DNA of 64,000 bases. Origin: Rhizobiaceae bacterium (GTDB lineage: Bacteria > Pseudomonadota > Alphaproteobacteria > Rhizobiales > Rhizobiaceae). The stretch is from NCBI GenBank assembly GCA_029212415.1, contig JARGOF010000002.1, positions 72,877 through 136,876 of the forward strand, in the 5' to 3' direction. This document shows positions 1-7,699 of this stretch, piece by piece. The position numbers and the translations under genes are program-made. Below the pieces are notes generated by a model that saw only the letters and a list, made by a program, of their open reading frames with translations, had not been told where the DNA came from and did no database searches. Within the stretch, counting starts at the first letter, position 1. Every line of letters starts with the position of its first letter.

Positions 1-95
1 GATTCTCTGTTTAAATATGTTGAATGGAATGGCCTACAAGAGTGTTTAAAGCAGCGGAAAATGCGGTTCAAAAACGCCCGTGTGTAGGTTCCAAT

Positions 96-293
96 TCACT
101 GTTCATACTCACAGACAGCAATTTCTGCGGGATCAAACGGCAGATCGGACAATTGCTGCAGGGTCATTTTCTCGATGTCGGGATGGGCCAGCGGGTCGCT
201 GCACCAGACCGGCTGCCGCACGCTGTCTTGCGTGAAGCGCGCCAGGAGGGTGGAAATCAAGGATGGGGTACGGGTTGATGAATGTTTAAGCAT
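96..293 (-). CDS. small DUF1127/YjiS-like protein
   Basis: A 65-residue protein read from an ATG at 293; a TTG seven codons upstream is possible but has no better ribosome site. The C-terminal half contains HPDIEKMTLQQLSDLPFD, a short helix-turn pattern like the one ending many small DUF1127-like proteins of Hyphomicrobiales. The N-terminal part is short and polar, with no signal peptide or membrane segment. It is divergent from the LysR gene at 365, an arrangement common for such small proteins and GcvA-like regulators, so it may be that regulator's target. Function is unknown; DUF1127 proteins have been tied to phosphate, RNA and stress phenotypes in rhizobia. Family assignment is from memory of the pattern. 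Confidence 0.6.
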   Translation of the reverse strand: MLKHSSTRTPSLISTLLARFTQDSVRQPVWCSDPLAHPDIEKMTLQQLSDLPFDPAEIAVCEYEQ

Positions 294-364
294 GGGTATA
301 TTAAAATCATGCAAAGGTGCCTGTTTAAATCGAGAAAATCTGAATGAGGCTATAGTCAGGCTAT

Positions 365-1264
365 ATGAGAAATCTCAACCGGGTCAGTCTGGGTGGTTTG
401 CGTGCGATTGAGGTGGTCGGGCGGCTTGGAAGCCTGCGTCTCGCAGCCGAGGACATCGGCGTGACCATCGGCGCCATCAGCCAGCAAATTCAAAAAACCG
501 AACGACAGCTTGGGCGCAGGCTTTTCGAGCGCCATCCCAAAGGCCTTGTTCTGACGGATCTTGGCGAGGGCGTCCTGCGTCATCTGACACGCGGCATGGG
601 TGAATTGTCCGCAGCAATCAGCCTGGCGGAAAACAGTGATGAAAACAGGCTGACCGTATCGGTTGCACCGGTCTTTGCCAGCAAATGGCTGGTCTGGCGG
701 TTGAAGCGGTTCAATGAGGCGCATCCGGATATCCGTGTGCGTGTTGATGCCACCGTCGGGCTGGTGGATCCGGGTATCGCTGATGTCGATATCTGCATCC
801 GGGTTGGCAAAGGCTCATGGCCGGGGGTGACGGCCGCAAAGCTGCTGGATCAAAGGATATTCCCGGTGTGCAGTCCAGCCATGGCGCGTCATATCAACAA
901 GCCGGCCGATCTTGCCAATGTGCCCATCATTCGCGATCCCGAGGCGATGTTCGGCTGGAACACATGGCTGGGCCCCAATGGGCTCGATGACAGTATCCTT
1001 GGCAATGGTCCGGTCTTTTCCGACGCCTCCCTGTGCCTTGATGCGGCCATTGCCGGGCAGGGCGTATTCCTGGCCTGGGAGACGCTGGCTGGCGATGCAC
1101 TGGCCTTCGAGCGCCTGGTCGCCCCCTTCCCGGATCGCTATCGCACAAGCGATGCCTATTGGTTCGTCACTGGACAATACGCCCATAAATCAAACAGCGT
1201 GCGCGCCTTTGAACGATGGCTTCGTGCCGAACTCAATTATGCGCCGGATATCACCATCACATAA
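365..1264 (+). CDS. LysR-family transcriptional regulator (GcvA-like)
   Basis: 299 residues, the usual LTTR length. The N-terminal winged HTH (about residues 7-65) reads LRLAAEDIGVTIGAISQQIQ and then LGRRLFERHPKGLVLTDLG, typical of the GcvA branch. The rest is a substrate-binding domain with the ICIRVGKGSWPG segment seen in GcvA-like proteins. It is divergent from the small DUF1127-like gene, so the 71-bp interval probably carries both promoters and the LysR sites; TGTTTAAA is repeated on both sides. The ribosome site is weak (AGG four bases before ATG). The effector is unknown. Confidence 0.9.
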   Translation: MRNLNRVSLGGLRAIEVVGRLGSLRLAAEDIGVTIGAISQQIQKTERQLGRRLFERHPKGLVLTDLGEGVLRHLTRGMGELSAAISLAENSDENRLTVSVAPVFASKWLVWRLKRFNEAHPDIRVRVDATVGLVDPGIADVDICIRVGKGSWPGVTAAKLLDQRIFPVCSPAMARHINKPADLANVPIIRDPEAMFGWNTWLGPNGLDDSILGNGPVFSDASLCLDAAIAGQGVFLAWETLAGDALAFERLVAPFPDRYRTSDAYWFVTGQYAHKSNSVRAFERWLRAELNYAPDITIT

Positions 1265-1349
1265 ACTGCTGTAGCAACCCTGGTTCAGTCCGGCATTGCA
1301 AACATGCCACTTCTCTTTGCGGAGACTGAAGACGAAATACTAGGCCTGA

Positions 1350-2777
1350 TCACAACACCGGTCCGAGGATGGCCATTGTATTGTTCCACAGGCGGTGATG
1401 CCAGGGCCAGGCCGCGACTTCCGCCACGGTCACCGGTCTGCAATCGGCCAGATAGCTTTCCTGTCGCTGGCGCATCTGAGCGGTGATATTCCCGTCATGC
1501 AGCAGGATATTGTTTTCATAGTTCAGATCAAAACTGCGCCGGTCCATATTGGCAGAGCCGATCAGCGTCACATCGCCATCAATGGTCATCGTCTTGGCGT
1601 GCAGCAGGCCACCGCCGAATTCATGGATATTTACCCCGGCGTCCAGCAGTTCCTCGTAATAGCTGCGACTGGTCGCCCCCACGGCAAAATCATCATTGCG
1701 TTGCGGCAATATGATGGTCGTGTCGATGCCCCGATTGGCGGCGGCGCACAGCGCTGCCTGCATCGATTCGATCGGGACATAATAGGGTGTGGTAATGAAC
1801 AGTTCCCGCTGGGCGCTATACATCAGCGTCTCGAACATTTCCGGCATGGCGGAAAAGCGCGCCGTCGGACCACTGGCGATAACCTGCGCCGGAAAACCGG
1901 TCTGCGCAGACGCGACAGGTGCTTTGAGCAGTGCGGACAGGTCCTCATTGACCTCGGTCATCCAGTCTGCGGCGAAGACATATTGGTTTTGCCGGACAAT
2001 GGGGCCTTCGAAACGCATGACACAGTCCACCCAGGGGGCGTATTTTGCCTTGGGCAGGAATTGCGGGTCGGCGCAATTCTGACTGCCGCAATAGGTGATC
2101 TCATTGTCGATCACCAGGATCTTGCGGTGATTGCGCAGATCGATCCGTCCATTGAACACCCGCAGCAGCGGATTGCCCACCGGCAGCGCCCGCGCCAGAC
2201 GGATGCCAGCCGCTTCCATCTCCTGCCACAGATCGGATTGCACCAATGTGCGTGAGCCGAGGTCATCGACCATGGCGCGGCAGGTCACACCGCGTGATGC
2301 GGCGCGCTTCAATGCCTCGGCCATGCGTGTGCCATTGCCGTCCGGCAACCAGATATAAAACAACAGGTGTACGTGGTCTTTCGCCGCGTCAATGTCGGCC
2401 ACCATGGCGCTGATGGCGGCATTGGAATCCTGTGTCAGTCTTGCCAGATTGCCTGCCACTGGCTCGAAACCGCTGATCGATCGACCGACCTTGAACAGGG
2501 GCGCACGCTGTTCGGGAATATGCGGCCAGGCCGAGACGGCCTCCAGACCGGGCGTATCGGCGAAATCAGGCAATTGCGCCAGAACCCGTTTCATCCGTTC
2601 GACACGTTTTCTGCCGATATTGGTTTCGCCCAGCAGCAGATAGGCCATGATGCCGATGATGGGCAGCGCCAGGATCACCACAATCCAGGCAAGGCGCGAA
2701 ATCGGCGCGCGGTGCCGCCGCAGCAACACCCGCAGGATGAGCAGCGCCTGTATCATAAAATGCAGTGGAATCAGCAT
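1350..2777 (-). CDS. cls: cardiolipin synthase (phospholipase D family)
   Basis: 475 residues, matching ClsA-type enzymes. Two N-terminal hydrophobic segments (about residues 5-20 and 28-48) anchor it in the inner membrane and are followed by the amphipathic GETNIGRKRVERM stretch typical of Cls. Two PLD HKD motifs are present: HRKILVIDN with a following GSQNCAD, and HAKTMTIDG with GSANMDRRS near residue 400. The enzyme condenses two phosphatidylglycerols into cardiolipin and glycerol. The ATG at 2777 has GGAGAG upstream. It is convergent with the LysR gene. Both catalytic motifs are intact, so it should be active. Confidence 0.93.
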   Translation of the reverse strand: MLIPLHFMIQALLILRVLLRRHRAPISRLAWIVVILALPIIGIMAYLLLGETNIGRKRVERMKRVLAQLPDFADTPGLEAVSAWPHIPEQRAPLFKVGRSISGFEPVAGNLARLTQDSNAAISAMVADIDAAKDHVHLLFYIWLPDGNGTRMAEALKRAASRGVTCRAMVDDLGSRTLVQSDLWQEMEAAGIRLARALPVGNPLLRVFNGRIDLRNHRKILVIDNEITYCGSQNCADPQFLPKAKYAPWVDCVMRFEGPIVRQNQYVFAADWMTEVNEDLSALLKAPVASAQTGFPAQVIASGPTARFSAMPEMFETLMYSAQRELFITTPYYVPIESMQAALCAAANRGIDTTIILPQRNDDFAVGATSRSYYEELLDAGVNIHEFGGGLLHAKTMTIDGDVTLIGSANMDRRSFDLNYENNILLHDGNITAQMRQRQESYLADCRPVTVAEVAAWPWHHRLWNNTMAILGPVL

Positions 2778-2931
2778 CGAGGCTCTCCAGAGCCACCCAT
2801 TGCCAGCGAAAATGGACGGCAGCGAAAATGGGCGGCAGCAAAAACGGCATCGCCACTATGGCAATTCTTCGGCCTTTGTCCAACCGACAAGCGTCAGCGC
2901 AGCGGTCGCGATTTTGATGAGACCAATAGCT

Positions 2932-3570
2932 CTAGTTACACTCGATCCGCATGCTGCCATGGCGGTAAATCGCCCGACCACCGTTTGACTGTACATAATT
3001 GCCGTTTATTTTTACCGGATAGAAGGGGATGCCGCGCACATCCTCGCTGGATTCCTGAATCTCGACCATGCGGTTTGCATCAAAGGGCTGGTTTTGCCGG
3101 GAGCCGTCGGCAAGTTCGCCGGAGAAAACGCCGCCTTCGGCGCAGGACCGCCGATCAAATTCCACCATGGAGAAGCGGAAACCCGATGTCCCAAGGGCAG
3201 CGATCTCCCGTGCCACTGTTTCCTGCAGTCGGGCTGAAGCTGCACCGATATATTGCTGCTGCAGCGTCGACACATCACCACTGACGCGCAATTGCAACGC
3301 TGAAGTCAGGTCGGCAATCGCCTTTTCCTGTGCGGTAACGCGGGCCGTCAGAGCCGCACCCTGCTGCTGGGTGGCGATCAGTGCGGTCTCCATTTCATCG
3401 ACCGCGCTGCGCAGTCCGGAAATCGTGGCAAAGCTCCAGGCACCCAGAATACCCAGCAAAAGCGCAAGAACCATCATCTCCGCGGAAGCCGGTATGGACT
3501 TGATGGCCTTCCAGGCTGCTGCAAGTCTTGCATTTGGCGGCCTTGCAGCCTTTTTTTTCGTATCCGTCAT
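2932..3570 (-). CDS. membrane-anchored coiled-coil protein of unknown function
   Basis: 212 residues from an ATG at 3570. A basic N-terminus (MTDTKKKAARPP) leads into one transmembrane helix around residues 30-50 (MMVLALLLGILGAWSFA). A Gln/Ala-rich stretch predicted to be coiled coil follows at about residues 55-125. The C-terminal 85 residues form a small polar domain with two cysteines (CAEGG near 143 and the terminal IECN), which could pair in the periplasm. The topology suggests a cytoplasmic tail, one membrane pass and a periplasmic coiled coil. I do not recognise the family. It lies upstream of cls on the same strand with a gap of about 150 bp. Confidence 0.7.
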   Translation of the reverse strand: MTDTKKKAARPPNARLAAAWKAIKSIPASAEMMVLALLLGILGAWSFATISGLRSAVDEMETALIATQQQGAALTARVTAQEKAIADLTSALQLRVSGDVSTLQQQYIGAASARLQETVAREIAALGTSGFRFSMVEFDRRSCAEGGVFSGELADGSRQNQPFDANRMVEIQESSEDVRGIPFYPVKINGNYVQSNGGRAIYRHGSMRIECN

Positions 3571-3653
3571 TTCAAGAGTTCAGCCCGGTTGTCGATGTCG
3601 CCGATCCTTGCTTGCCCTTTATGCCGGGAAACAAGCTGCTTTGAATATCTAGT

Positions 3654-3693
3654 GCGTTTCCTGATCAAATGGAACCACTTGATCGCGAAACGC
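3654..3693. repeat. 40-bp imperfect palindrome (REP-like element candidate)
   Basis: The left arm GCGTTTCCTGATCAAATGG (3654-3672) and the right arm CCACTTGATCGCGAAACGC (3675-3693) are complementary at 16 of 19 positions, separated by AA. As RNA or single-stranded DNA it would form a strong hairpin. No T-run follows on either strand, so it is not a standard terminator. I noticed no second copy in this window. The form is that of dispersed intergenic palindromes common in Hyphomicrobiales, but that assignment is inference. Confidence 0.55.
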
Positions 3694-3907
3694 TTGCCTG
3701 ATGATTTTCCCGGCGGATAGAAACACCGTGCCCATGGCGCGCATTTTGGATAATCTGTAAACATGGCAATTAAGGACAATCCGCTTTCCGGTTCAAACTT
3801 CTGAATGGCGTCCATTTCAGTCATGGTGATCCTGTTGCCACACATATGTTGGGGCATTGGGCCGTATGGCTGCGTTGCTTTGACCGTCAAGGCGAAAGCC
3901 GTCAGCA

Positions 3908-3947
3908 GGGCAAGTTAAAAGCTAGCTATATAGCTTTTAACTTGCCC
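3908..3947. promoter_or_regulatory. operator palindrome A upstream of enoyl-CoA hydratase gene
   Basis: GGGCAAGTTAAAAGCTA (3908-3924) and TAGCTTTTAACTTGCCC (3931-3947) are perfectly complementary 17-bp arms with a 6-base spacer. The inner 22 bp (3917-3938) is AAAAGCTA-N6-TAGCTTTT. The same element, with one or two changes, occurs at 7619-7640 and 29582-29603. Its centre is 76 bp upstream of the start at 4003. Symmetry, recurrence and position support a repressor or activator site. The binding protein is unknown; the GntR gene at 10740 is one candidate. Confidence 0.75.
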
Positions 3948-4002
3948 TCTTCCGTGCTTTGTGCAAATGAGAACAACATGTCTGAATGGGGAAGATTTGA
4001 GG

Positions 4003-4776
4003 ATGTCGCGGGTGCAGTTTGAAACACTTGAGGTCGTGGTCGATGATTATATCGCCCGCGTCACGATTAACCGGCCTCCGGTCAATGCGCAGAACAACAA
4101 GCTGCGTGAAGAGATGCAAATCGTCATGGACAGTCTCGGTGACCGCACGGATGTGCGCGCCATCGTGCTGACGGGGGAAGGCAGAGCCTTCTCGGCGGGC
4201 GCCGACCTGTCGGAGCGGCCAACGAAGGACCCGGGCAATTACACCGGGCATAATCGCCGGGTACGCGCGAGCTTCGATTGCCTGCTCGAATGCCCCAAGC
4301 CGATCATCGCAGCCGTTAATGGTCCGGCGATTGGCGCGGGCTGCGTGACGGCGCTTTGCTGTGATATTCTGGTGTTTTCGCAAAAGGGTTACCTGCAGAT
4401 GACAGAGGTCAATGTTGGCCTTGCAGGAGGGGTTGCACATGTGCGGCGCCATCTGGGCGAATCCGATGCGCGTATGATGCTGTTTACGGCGCGGCGGCTC
4501 TATGGGGCCGATCTGCTGCGCATGGGCGTCGCCTCTGCCTGCACGGCGCCCGAAGATCTGATGGAAACCGCCATGGGAATTGCCCGCGACATCGCCAAGG
4601 CCAGCCCCTCGGCGGTGCGCGCGGCCAAGGCTTCTTTCCAGATCACCGAGAATCTTTCGGTCTATGAGGGCTATCGTTTCGAACAGGGGCAGACCAAGGC
4701 GCTGTCGACCTCAGAGGATACAGCCGAGGCAATGGCGGCCTTTCGCGAGAAACGACCGCCTGAGTTCAAACCCTGA
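4003..4776 (+). CDS. enoyl-CoA hydratase/isomerase family protein
   Basis: 257 residues from the ATG at 4003, chosen because GGGGAAG lies 9 bases upstream; a GTG at 3961 would add 14 uncharacteristic residues. It is a crotonase fold, usual length. The first oxyanion-hole segment is GRAFSAGADLSE and the second PAIGAGCVTALCCDI. Family members hydrate, isomerise or hydrolyse CoA thioesters. The usual hydratase glutamate pair is not clear: the second site reads TEVNVGLAGGVAH, so the exact reaction is uncertain. It is first in a plus-strand run with the 2-hydroxyacid dehydrogenase, 38 bp downstream, and has operator A in front. Confidence 0.88.
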   Translation: MSRVQFETLEVVVDDYIARVTINRPPVNAQNNKLREEMQIVMDSLGDRTDVRAIVLTGEGRAFSAGADLSERPTKDPGNYTGHNRRVRASFDCLLECPKPIIAAVNGPAIGAGCVTALCCDILVFSQKGYLQMTEVNVGLAGGVAHVRRHLGESDARMMLFTARRLYGADLLRMGVASACTAPEDLMETAMGIARDIAKASPSAVRAAKASFQITENLSVYEGYRFEQGQTKALSTSEDTAEAMAAFREKRPPEFKP

Positions 4777-4814
4777 ATGGCCAAAAACATTCCGATGCGA
4801 TGAATGGAGGGAAC

Positions 4815-5738
4815 ATGGCAGAAAATCCAGCAGGTGAAGGGGTAGAACGTCGCCCCACAGTTGCCGTTCTGGGCTGGGTGCCTCCCGATATTCTGAAGGC
4901 GCTTGCCATGCGCTTTGATCTGCTTGAAAGCGATGGTCTGTCGGCCCTGAGCGCAGCGCAGCGCGCCGCCATCACCCATGGGTTGACCTCGGCCAAGAGC
5001 GGTTTGCCATTGGAGGCAATCAGCGAGCTGCCGGGCCTTGCGACCATCGCCAGCGTTGGCGCCGGAATGGAAAATTTTGATCTGCCGCAGCTTTTGGCGC
5101 GGAAGATAAATGTCCATCCCACAGCCAATGCCATGAGCGAAGATACCGCCGAGTTTGCCGTGGGTCTGGTGTTTGCGCTGTTGCGCCATATTGTCAACAA
5201 TGATGGCTTCGTGCGGCGCGGTGATTGGGCAGCGGGCCGCGCGCCACTGGGCTGGCGCATTTCCGAGCGCCGGGTCGGCATCGTCGGGCTTGGCCGGATC
5301 GGCGCCAGAGTGGCGCAGAAACTGGCCGCCCTGGGCTGTGACATTGCCTATACGGCGCGCAGCCGAAAGGATGTTGACTGGCGCTTCGAACCGGAGATCG
5401 CAGACCTTGCCCGGACGGTGGATGTTCTGGTGCTGTGTTGTTCAGGCGGTGAGGCGACACGCGGTCTCGTAGACGCACATGTGCTCGACCAGCTTGGCCC
5501 CAACGGCCATATCGTCAATGTTGCGCGCGGTACCGTGGTGGATGAGCCGGCTTTGCTCCAGGCGCTGGAACAGGGGATCATTGCGGGTGCGGCACTCGAT
5601 GTCTTCGAAAATGAACCGACACCCGACGCGAGGTTCCTGACGCTTTCAAACTGCATCCTCCAACCCCATACATCGGTTTTGACGCGTGAGAACCGGCGTG
5701 ATCTGATCGCCGAGCTGACCGGCTTGCTCGATCATTAA
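4815..5738 (+). CDS. D-isomer-specific 2-hydroxyacid dehydrogenase
   Basis: 307 residues from the ATG at 4815, which has GGAGGG at the proper distance; an ATG at 4800 does not. It is an NAD(P)-dependent D-2-hydroxyacid dehydrogenase with a Rossmann motif VGIVGLGRIGARVA (about residues 150-163). The catalytic Arg segment is NVARGTVVDEPALLQAL, the Glu segment ALDVFENEP and the His segment LQPHTSVLT. It most resembles glyoxylate/hydroxypyruvate reductase-like members. The substrate is unknown. It follows the enoyl-CoA hydratase gene and precedes the hydro-lyase genes, suggesting a hydroxy acid/oxo acid step in the same pathway. Confidence 0.92.
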   Translation: MAENPAGEGVERRPTVAVLGWVPPDILKALAMRFDLLESDGLSALSAAQRAAITHGLTSAKSGLPLEAISELPGLATIASVGAGMENFDLPQLLARKINVHPTANAMSEDTAEFAVGLVFALLRHIVNNDGFVRRGDWAAGRAPLGWRISERRVGIVGLGRIGARVAQKLAALGCDIAYTARSRKDVDWRFEPEIADLARTVDVLVLCCSGGEATRGLVDAHVLDQLGPNGHIVNVARGTVVDEPALLQALEQGIIAGAALDVFENEPTPDARFLTLSNCILQPHTSVLTRENRRDLIAELTGLLDH

Positions 5739-5743
5739 AACCT

Positions 5744-5765
5744 AAAAGCTATCTTATTGATATTT
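5744..5765. promoter_or_regulatory. degenerate copy of the AAAAGCTA operator
   Basis: AAAAGCTA at 5744-5751 matches the left half of the three strong operators exactly. After six bases the right half is TGATATTT, matching poorly. It lies in the 213-bp gap in front of the hydro-lyase alpha gene. It could be a weak half-site, or chance in AT-rich DNA. Confidence 0.3.
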
Positions 5766-5951
5766 TGTATGGCGCCTGATACCTCTTCATCCGTGATGCT
5801 CTGGCGGATATCCTGCGTTTGGTCCGGTCGCCAAGAGCGCGGATGCGGGGTTCGAACGCATTGCGGTGTGAGATGATACCATCAGGATAGCGGCCCTTTG
5901 CGCTATGCCTGTTGCCTATGCTTTGTGACCTTGGGAGGCGAGGAAGTCCGG

Positions 5952-6821
5952 ATGCCAATAACCGACGATATGATCCTCGAAGCCACCCAGCAGCTTTATT
6001 CCCGGGCACTCAGGAAAGTGCCCGAGGACACAAAGGCGGCTCTGGCCGAAGCAATGCGCAGGGAAACCAATGAAACCGCGCGCCGCACCCTCAACATGCA
6101 GTTGAAAAGCGCCGAACTTGCCGAGCGCAAGGACGCATTTGTCTGTTCCGACAGCGGTGTGCCGGTCTACTTCGTCAAGGTCGGCAGCAAGGCCGAACTG
6201 GCCTGTGACTTCAAGGCGTCCATCCGCAAGGGCTACGAAATTCTGGTGGAGACCATCGACCCGCCCCTGCTCAAGCATGTGACCAACCCTTTGACACTGG
6301 AGCGCGGCTATCACGGCAAGGACATGCCCATCGTTTCCTATGATTTCGAAAGCGGCGTCGATTATGTCGAGATGGTGTGTACGCCCAAGGCCCTGGGATC
6401 GGGGCGTTGGGCGGCGCTTGAACTCTTTACCTTTCCGACCCTTGAGCAAATCGAGACCTATATTCTCGATGTGGCGATCAAGGCCGGAGCGCAGCATTGT
6501 CCACCGGTGATCATGGGCGTGGGCATCGGCGGGACATTCGATCATTGCGCCGGCCTTGCCAAAAAACAGACCCTGCGCCCCATCGGTAAAAAGAACGACG
6601 ACCCGATGCTGGCGGCCATGGAAGAGCGGCTGACGGATGCCGTCAATGCGCTGGGTTTCGGTCCTATGGGAACGGGCGGTGACACAACAGCTCTGGCCGT
6701 TCATGTCGATTATTCCAGCGGGCACGGCTTTACCCCGGTTGCCGTGTGTTTCAACTGCTGGATCAACAGGCGGACAAGTGTCCGGATCTGGGGCGACGGG
6801 CGGATGGAGTGGGGCGAATGA
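5952..6821 (+). CDS. class I fumarase/tartrate-dehydratase-type hydro-lyase, alpha subunit
   Basis: 289 residues from the ATG at 5952, preceded by GAGGAAG; the 18 residues in front of it in the same frame are not family-like. It belongs to the Fe-S hydro-lyase alpha family (TtdA or FumA N-terminal). Visible cysteines in conserved settings are FVCSDSGVPVYF, MVCTPKALGSG and GTFDHCAGLAKKQ, as expected for a [4Fe-4S] cluster. The GVGIGGTFD loop is typical. Such enzymes dehydrate tartrate, malate, citramalate-like or related hydroxy acids. Its stop overlaps the beta-subunit start (ATGA at 6818), so the two are translated together. Confidence 0.92.
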   Translation: MPITDDMILEATQQLYSRALRKVPEDTKAALAEAMRRETNETARRTLNMQLKSAELAERKDAFVCSDSGVPVYFVKVGSKAELACDFKASIRKGYEILVETIDPPLLKHVTNPLTLERGYHGKDMPIVSYDFESGVDYVEMVCTPKALGSGRWAALELFTFPTLEQIETYILDVAIKAGAQHCPPVIMGVGIGGTFDHCAGLAKKQTLRPIGKKNDDPMLAAMEERLTDAVNALGFGPMGTGGDTTALAVHVDYSSGHGFTPVAVCFNCWINRRTSVRIWGDGRMEWGE

Positions 6822-7453
6822 CGGTCAGGGAACACGAGCTTGTGCTGCCGCTCACCGAGAGCGCAGTGCGCAGTCTTGCGGTCGGCGATACCGTCTTTCT
6901 CAGCGGTGAAATCTTCGCGACCGCGGGTCTTCCAACCCATGATCGCCTGCTGCGTTGCCTGGATGGAGACGAGGCGCTTCCCTTTGACATGAAGGGCGGC
7001 GCATTGTTTCACCTGGGCAGTCTCAACGAAGAAGCCGAGGATGGCTCGCATCACATCATCTACATGAACCCGACAACCAGCACGCGCTTCAATGGTCATA
7101 TGCCGCGTTTGATTGAAGGCCTCGGGCTGCGCGCCACCGGAGGCAAGGGTGGCCTGAGCGCTGAGAGCGCCGAGGCAATGACCCGTTTGGGATGCGTCTA
7201 TCTGTCATTCCTCGGCGGTGGCGCGCAGATTATCACGGCGGCCATACGCAAGGTCACGGGCATTGGATGGCCAGAGATGATTTCGCACTATCGCATCGCA
7301 CGCATTGAGGTCGAGCGGCTGGGCCCGCTGACCGTCGGCATCGACGCGCATGGAAACAGCATCTACGACCTGACCAATGCCAAGGCTCTGGAAAACCGCA
7401 GCGCCATTCTTGCCCGCATGAATGCCGCAAGAGCGGCGATCGGCAAGCCGTAA
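6818..7453 (+). CDS. class I fumarase/tartrate-dehydratase-type hydro-lyase, beta subunit
   Basis: 211 residues from the ATG overlapping the alpha stop. It is the C-terminal/beta domain of class I fumarases and TtdB, recognised from LAVGDTVFLSGEIFATAG, the PTHDR segment, the NPTTSTRFN loop and the GGKGGLS stretch before the conserved YLSFLGGGA. It completes the substrate pocket with the alpha subunit. Two-gene arrangement and lengths fit a tartrate/mesaconate/fumarate-type heteromer. The true substrate cannot be told from sequence. No terminator is visible before tctC, whose own operator lies 165 bp downstream. Confidence 0.92.
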   Translation: MTVREHELVLPLTESAVRSLAVGDTVFLSGEIFATAGLPTHDRLLRCLDGDEALPFDMKGGALFHLGSLNEEAEDGSHHIIYMNPTTSTRFNGHMPRLIEGLGLRATGGKGGLSAESAEAMTRLGCVYLSFLGGGAQIITAAIRKVTGIGWPEMISHYRIARIEVERLGPLTVGIDAHGNSIYDLTNAKALENRSAILARMNAARAAIGKP

Positions 7454-7618
7454 CAGGGGGCAATCGGATCATCCTGTCAGACCAATCCGCTGGAGGCGCA
7501 TGCCCCCGGTGAATTGCCAATGTCACGGATCCGGCACGCGGCACCTGTTGCTTTCTTTTGACAAAAAATGCCCTGGTCCGACGACCACAATCTTCTTGCG
7601 TGGTCAGTCGAAATATGT

Positions 7619-7640
7619 AAAAGCTATATAACTAGCTTTT
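7619..7640. promoter_or_regulatory. operator palindrome B upstream of tctC
   Basis: AAAAGCTA (7619-7626), TATAAC, TAGCTTTT (7633-7640). The 22-bp element differs from the reverse complement of operator A by one base and from operator C, read in the direction of transcription, by one base. Its centre is 70 bp upstream of the tctC start. The spacer TATAAC could itself be a -10 box, in which case a bound protein would block RNA polymerase. Confidence 0.78.
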
Positions 7641-7699
7641 CACCTGACCGGGGCAAAACGCTTCGGTATTCTGGAACAAGGCAGAGGGAGGATCACCGA

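Larger units (their letters stand above)
3571..4002. other. 432-bp intergenic region with two long palindromes
   Basis: Between the coiled-coil gene (minus) and the enoyl-CoA hydratase gene (plus). It holds a 40-bp imperfect palindrome at 3654-3693 and a perfect 17-bp-arm palindrome at 3908-3947, listed separately. A reading frame of 107 codons crosses it on the minus strand (3567-3890), but it runs through the first palindrome and shows no family resemblance, so it is not called. The rest is unassigned and probably contains the promoter for the gene at 4003. Confidence 0.6.

Noticed and set aside
2566-2883. Frame starting with a hydrophobic stretch upstream of cls
   Set aside because: Most of it overlaps cls in another frame and its C-terminal part is low-complexity shadow sequence.
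3567-3890. 107-codon minus-strand frame in the gap before the enoyl-CoA hydratase gene
   Set aside because: It runs through the 40-bp palindrome, has no family resemblance and no ribosome site; more likely non-coding.
5898-5951. Upstream start for the hydro-lyase alpha subunit
   Set aside because: The added 18 residues are not family-like, and GAGGAAG is correctly placed for the ATG at 5952.
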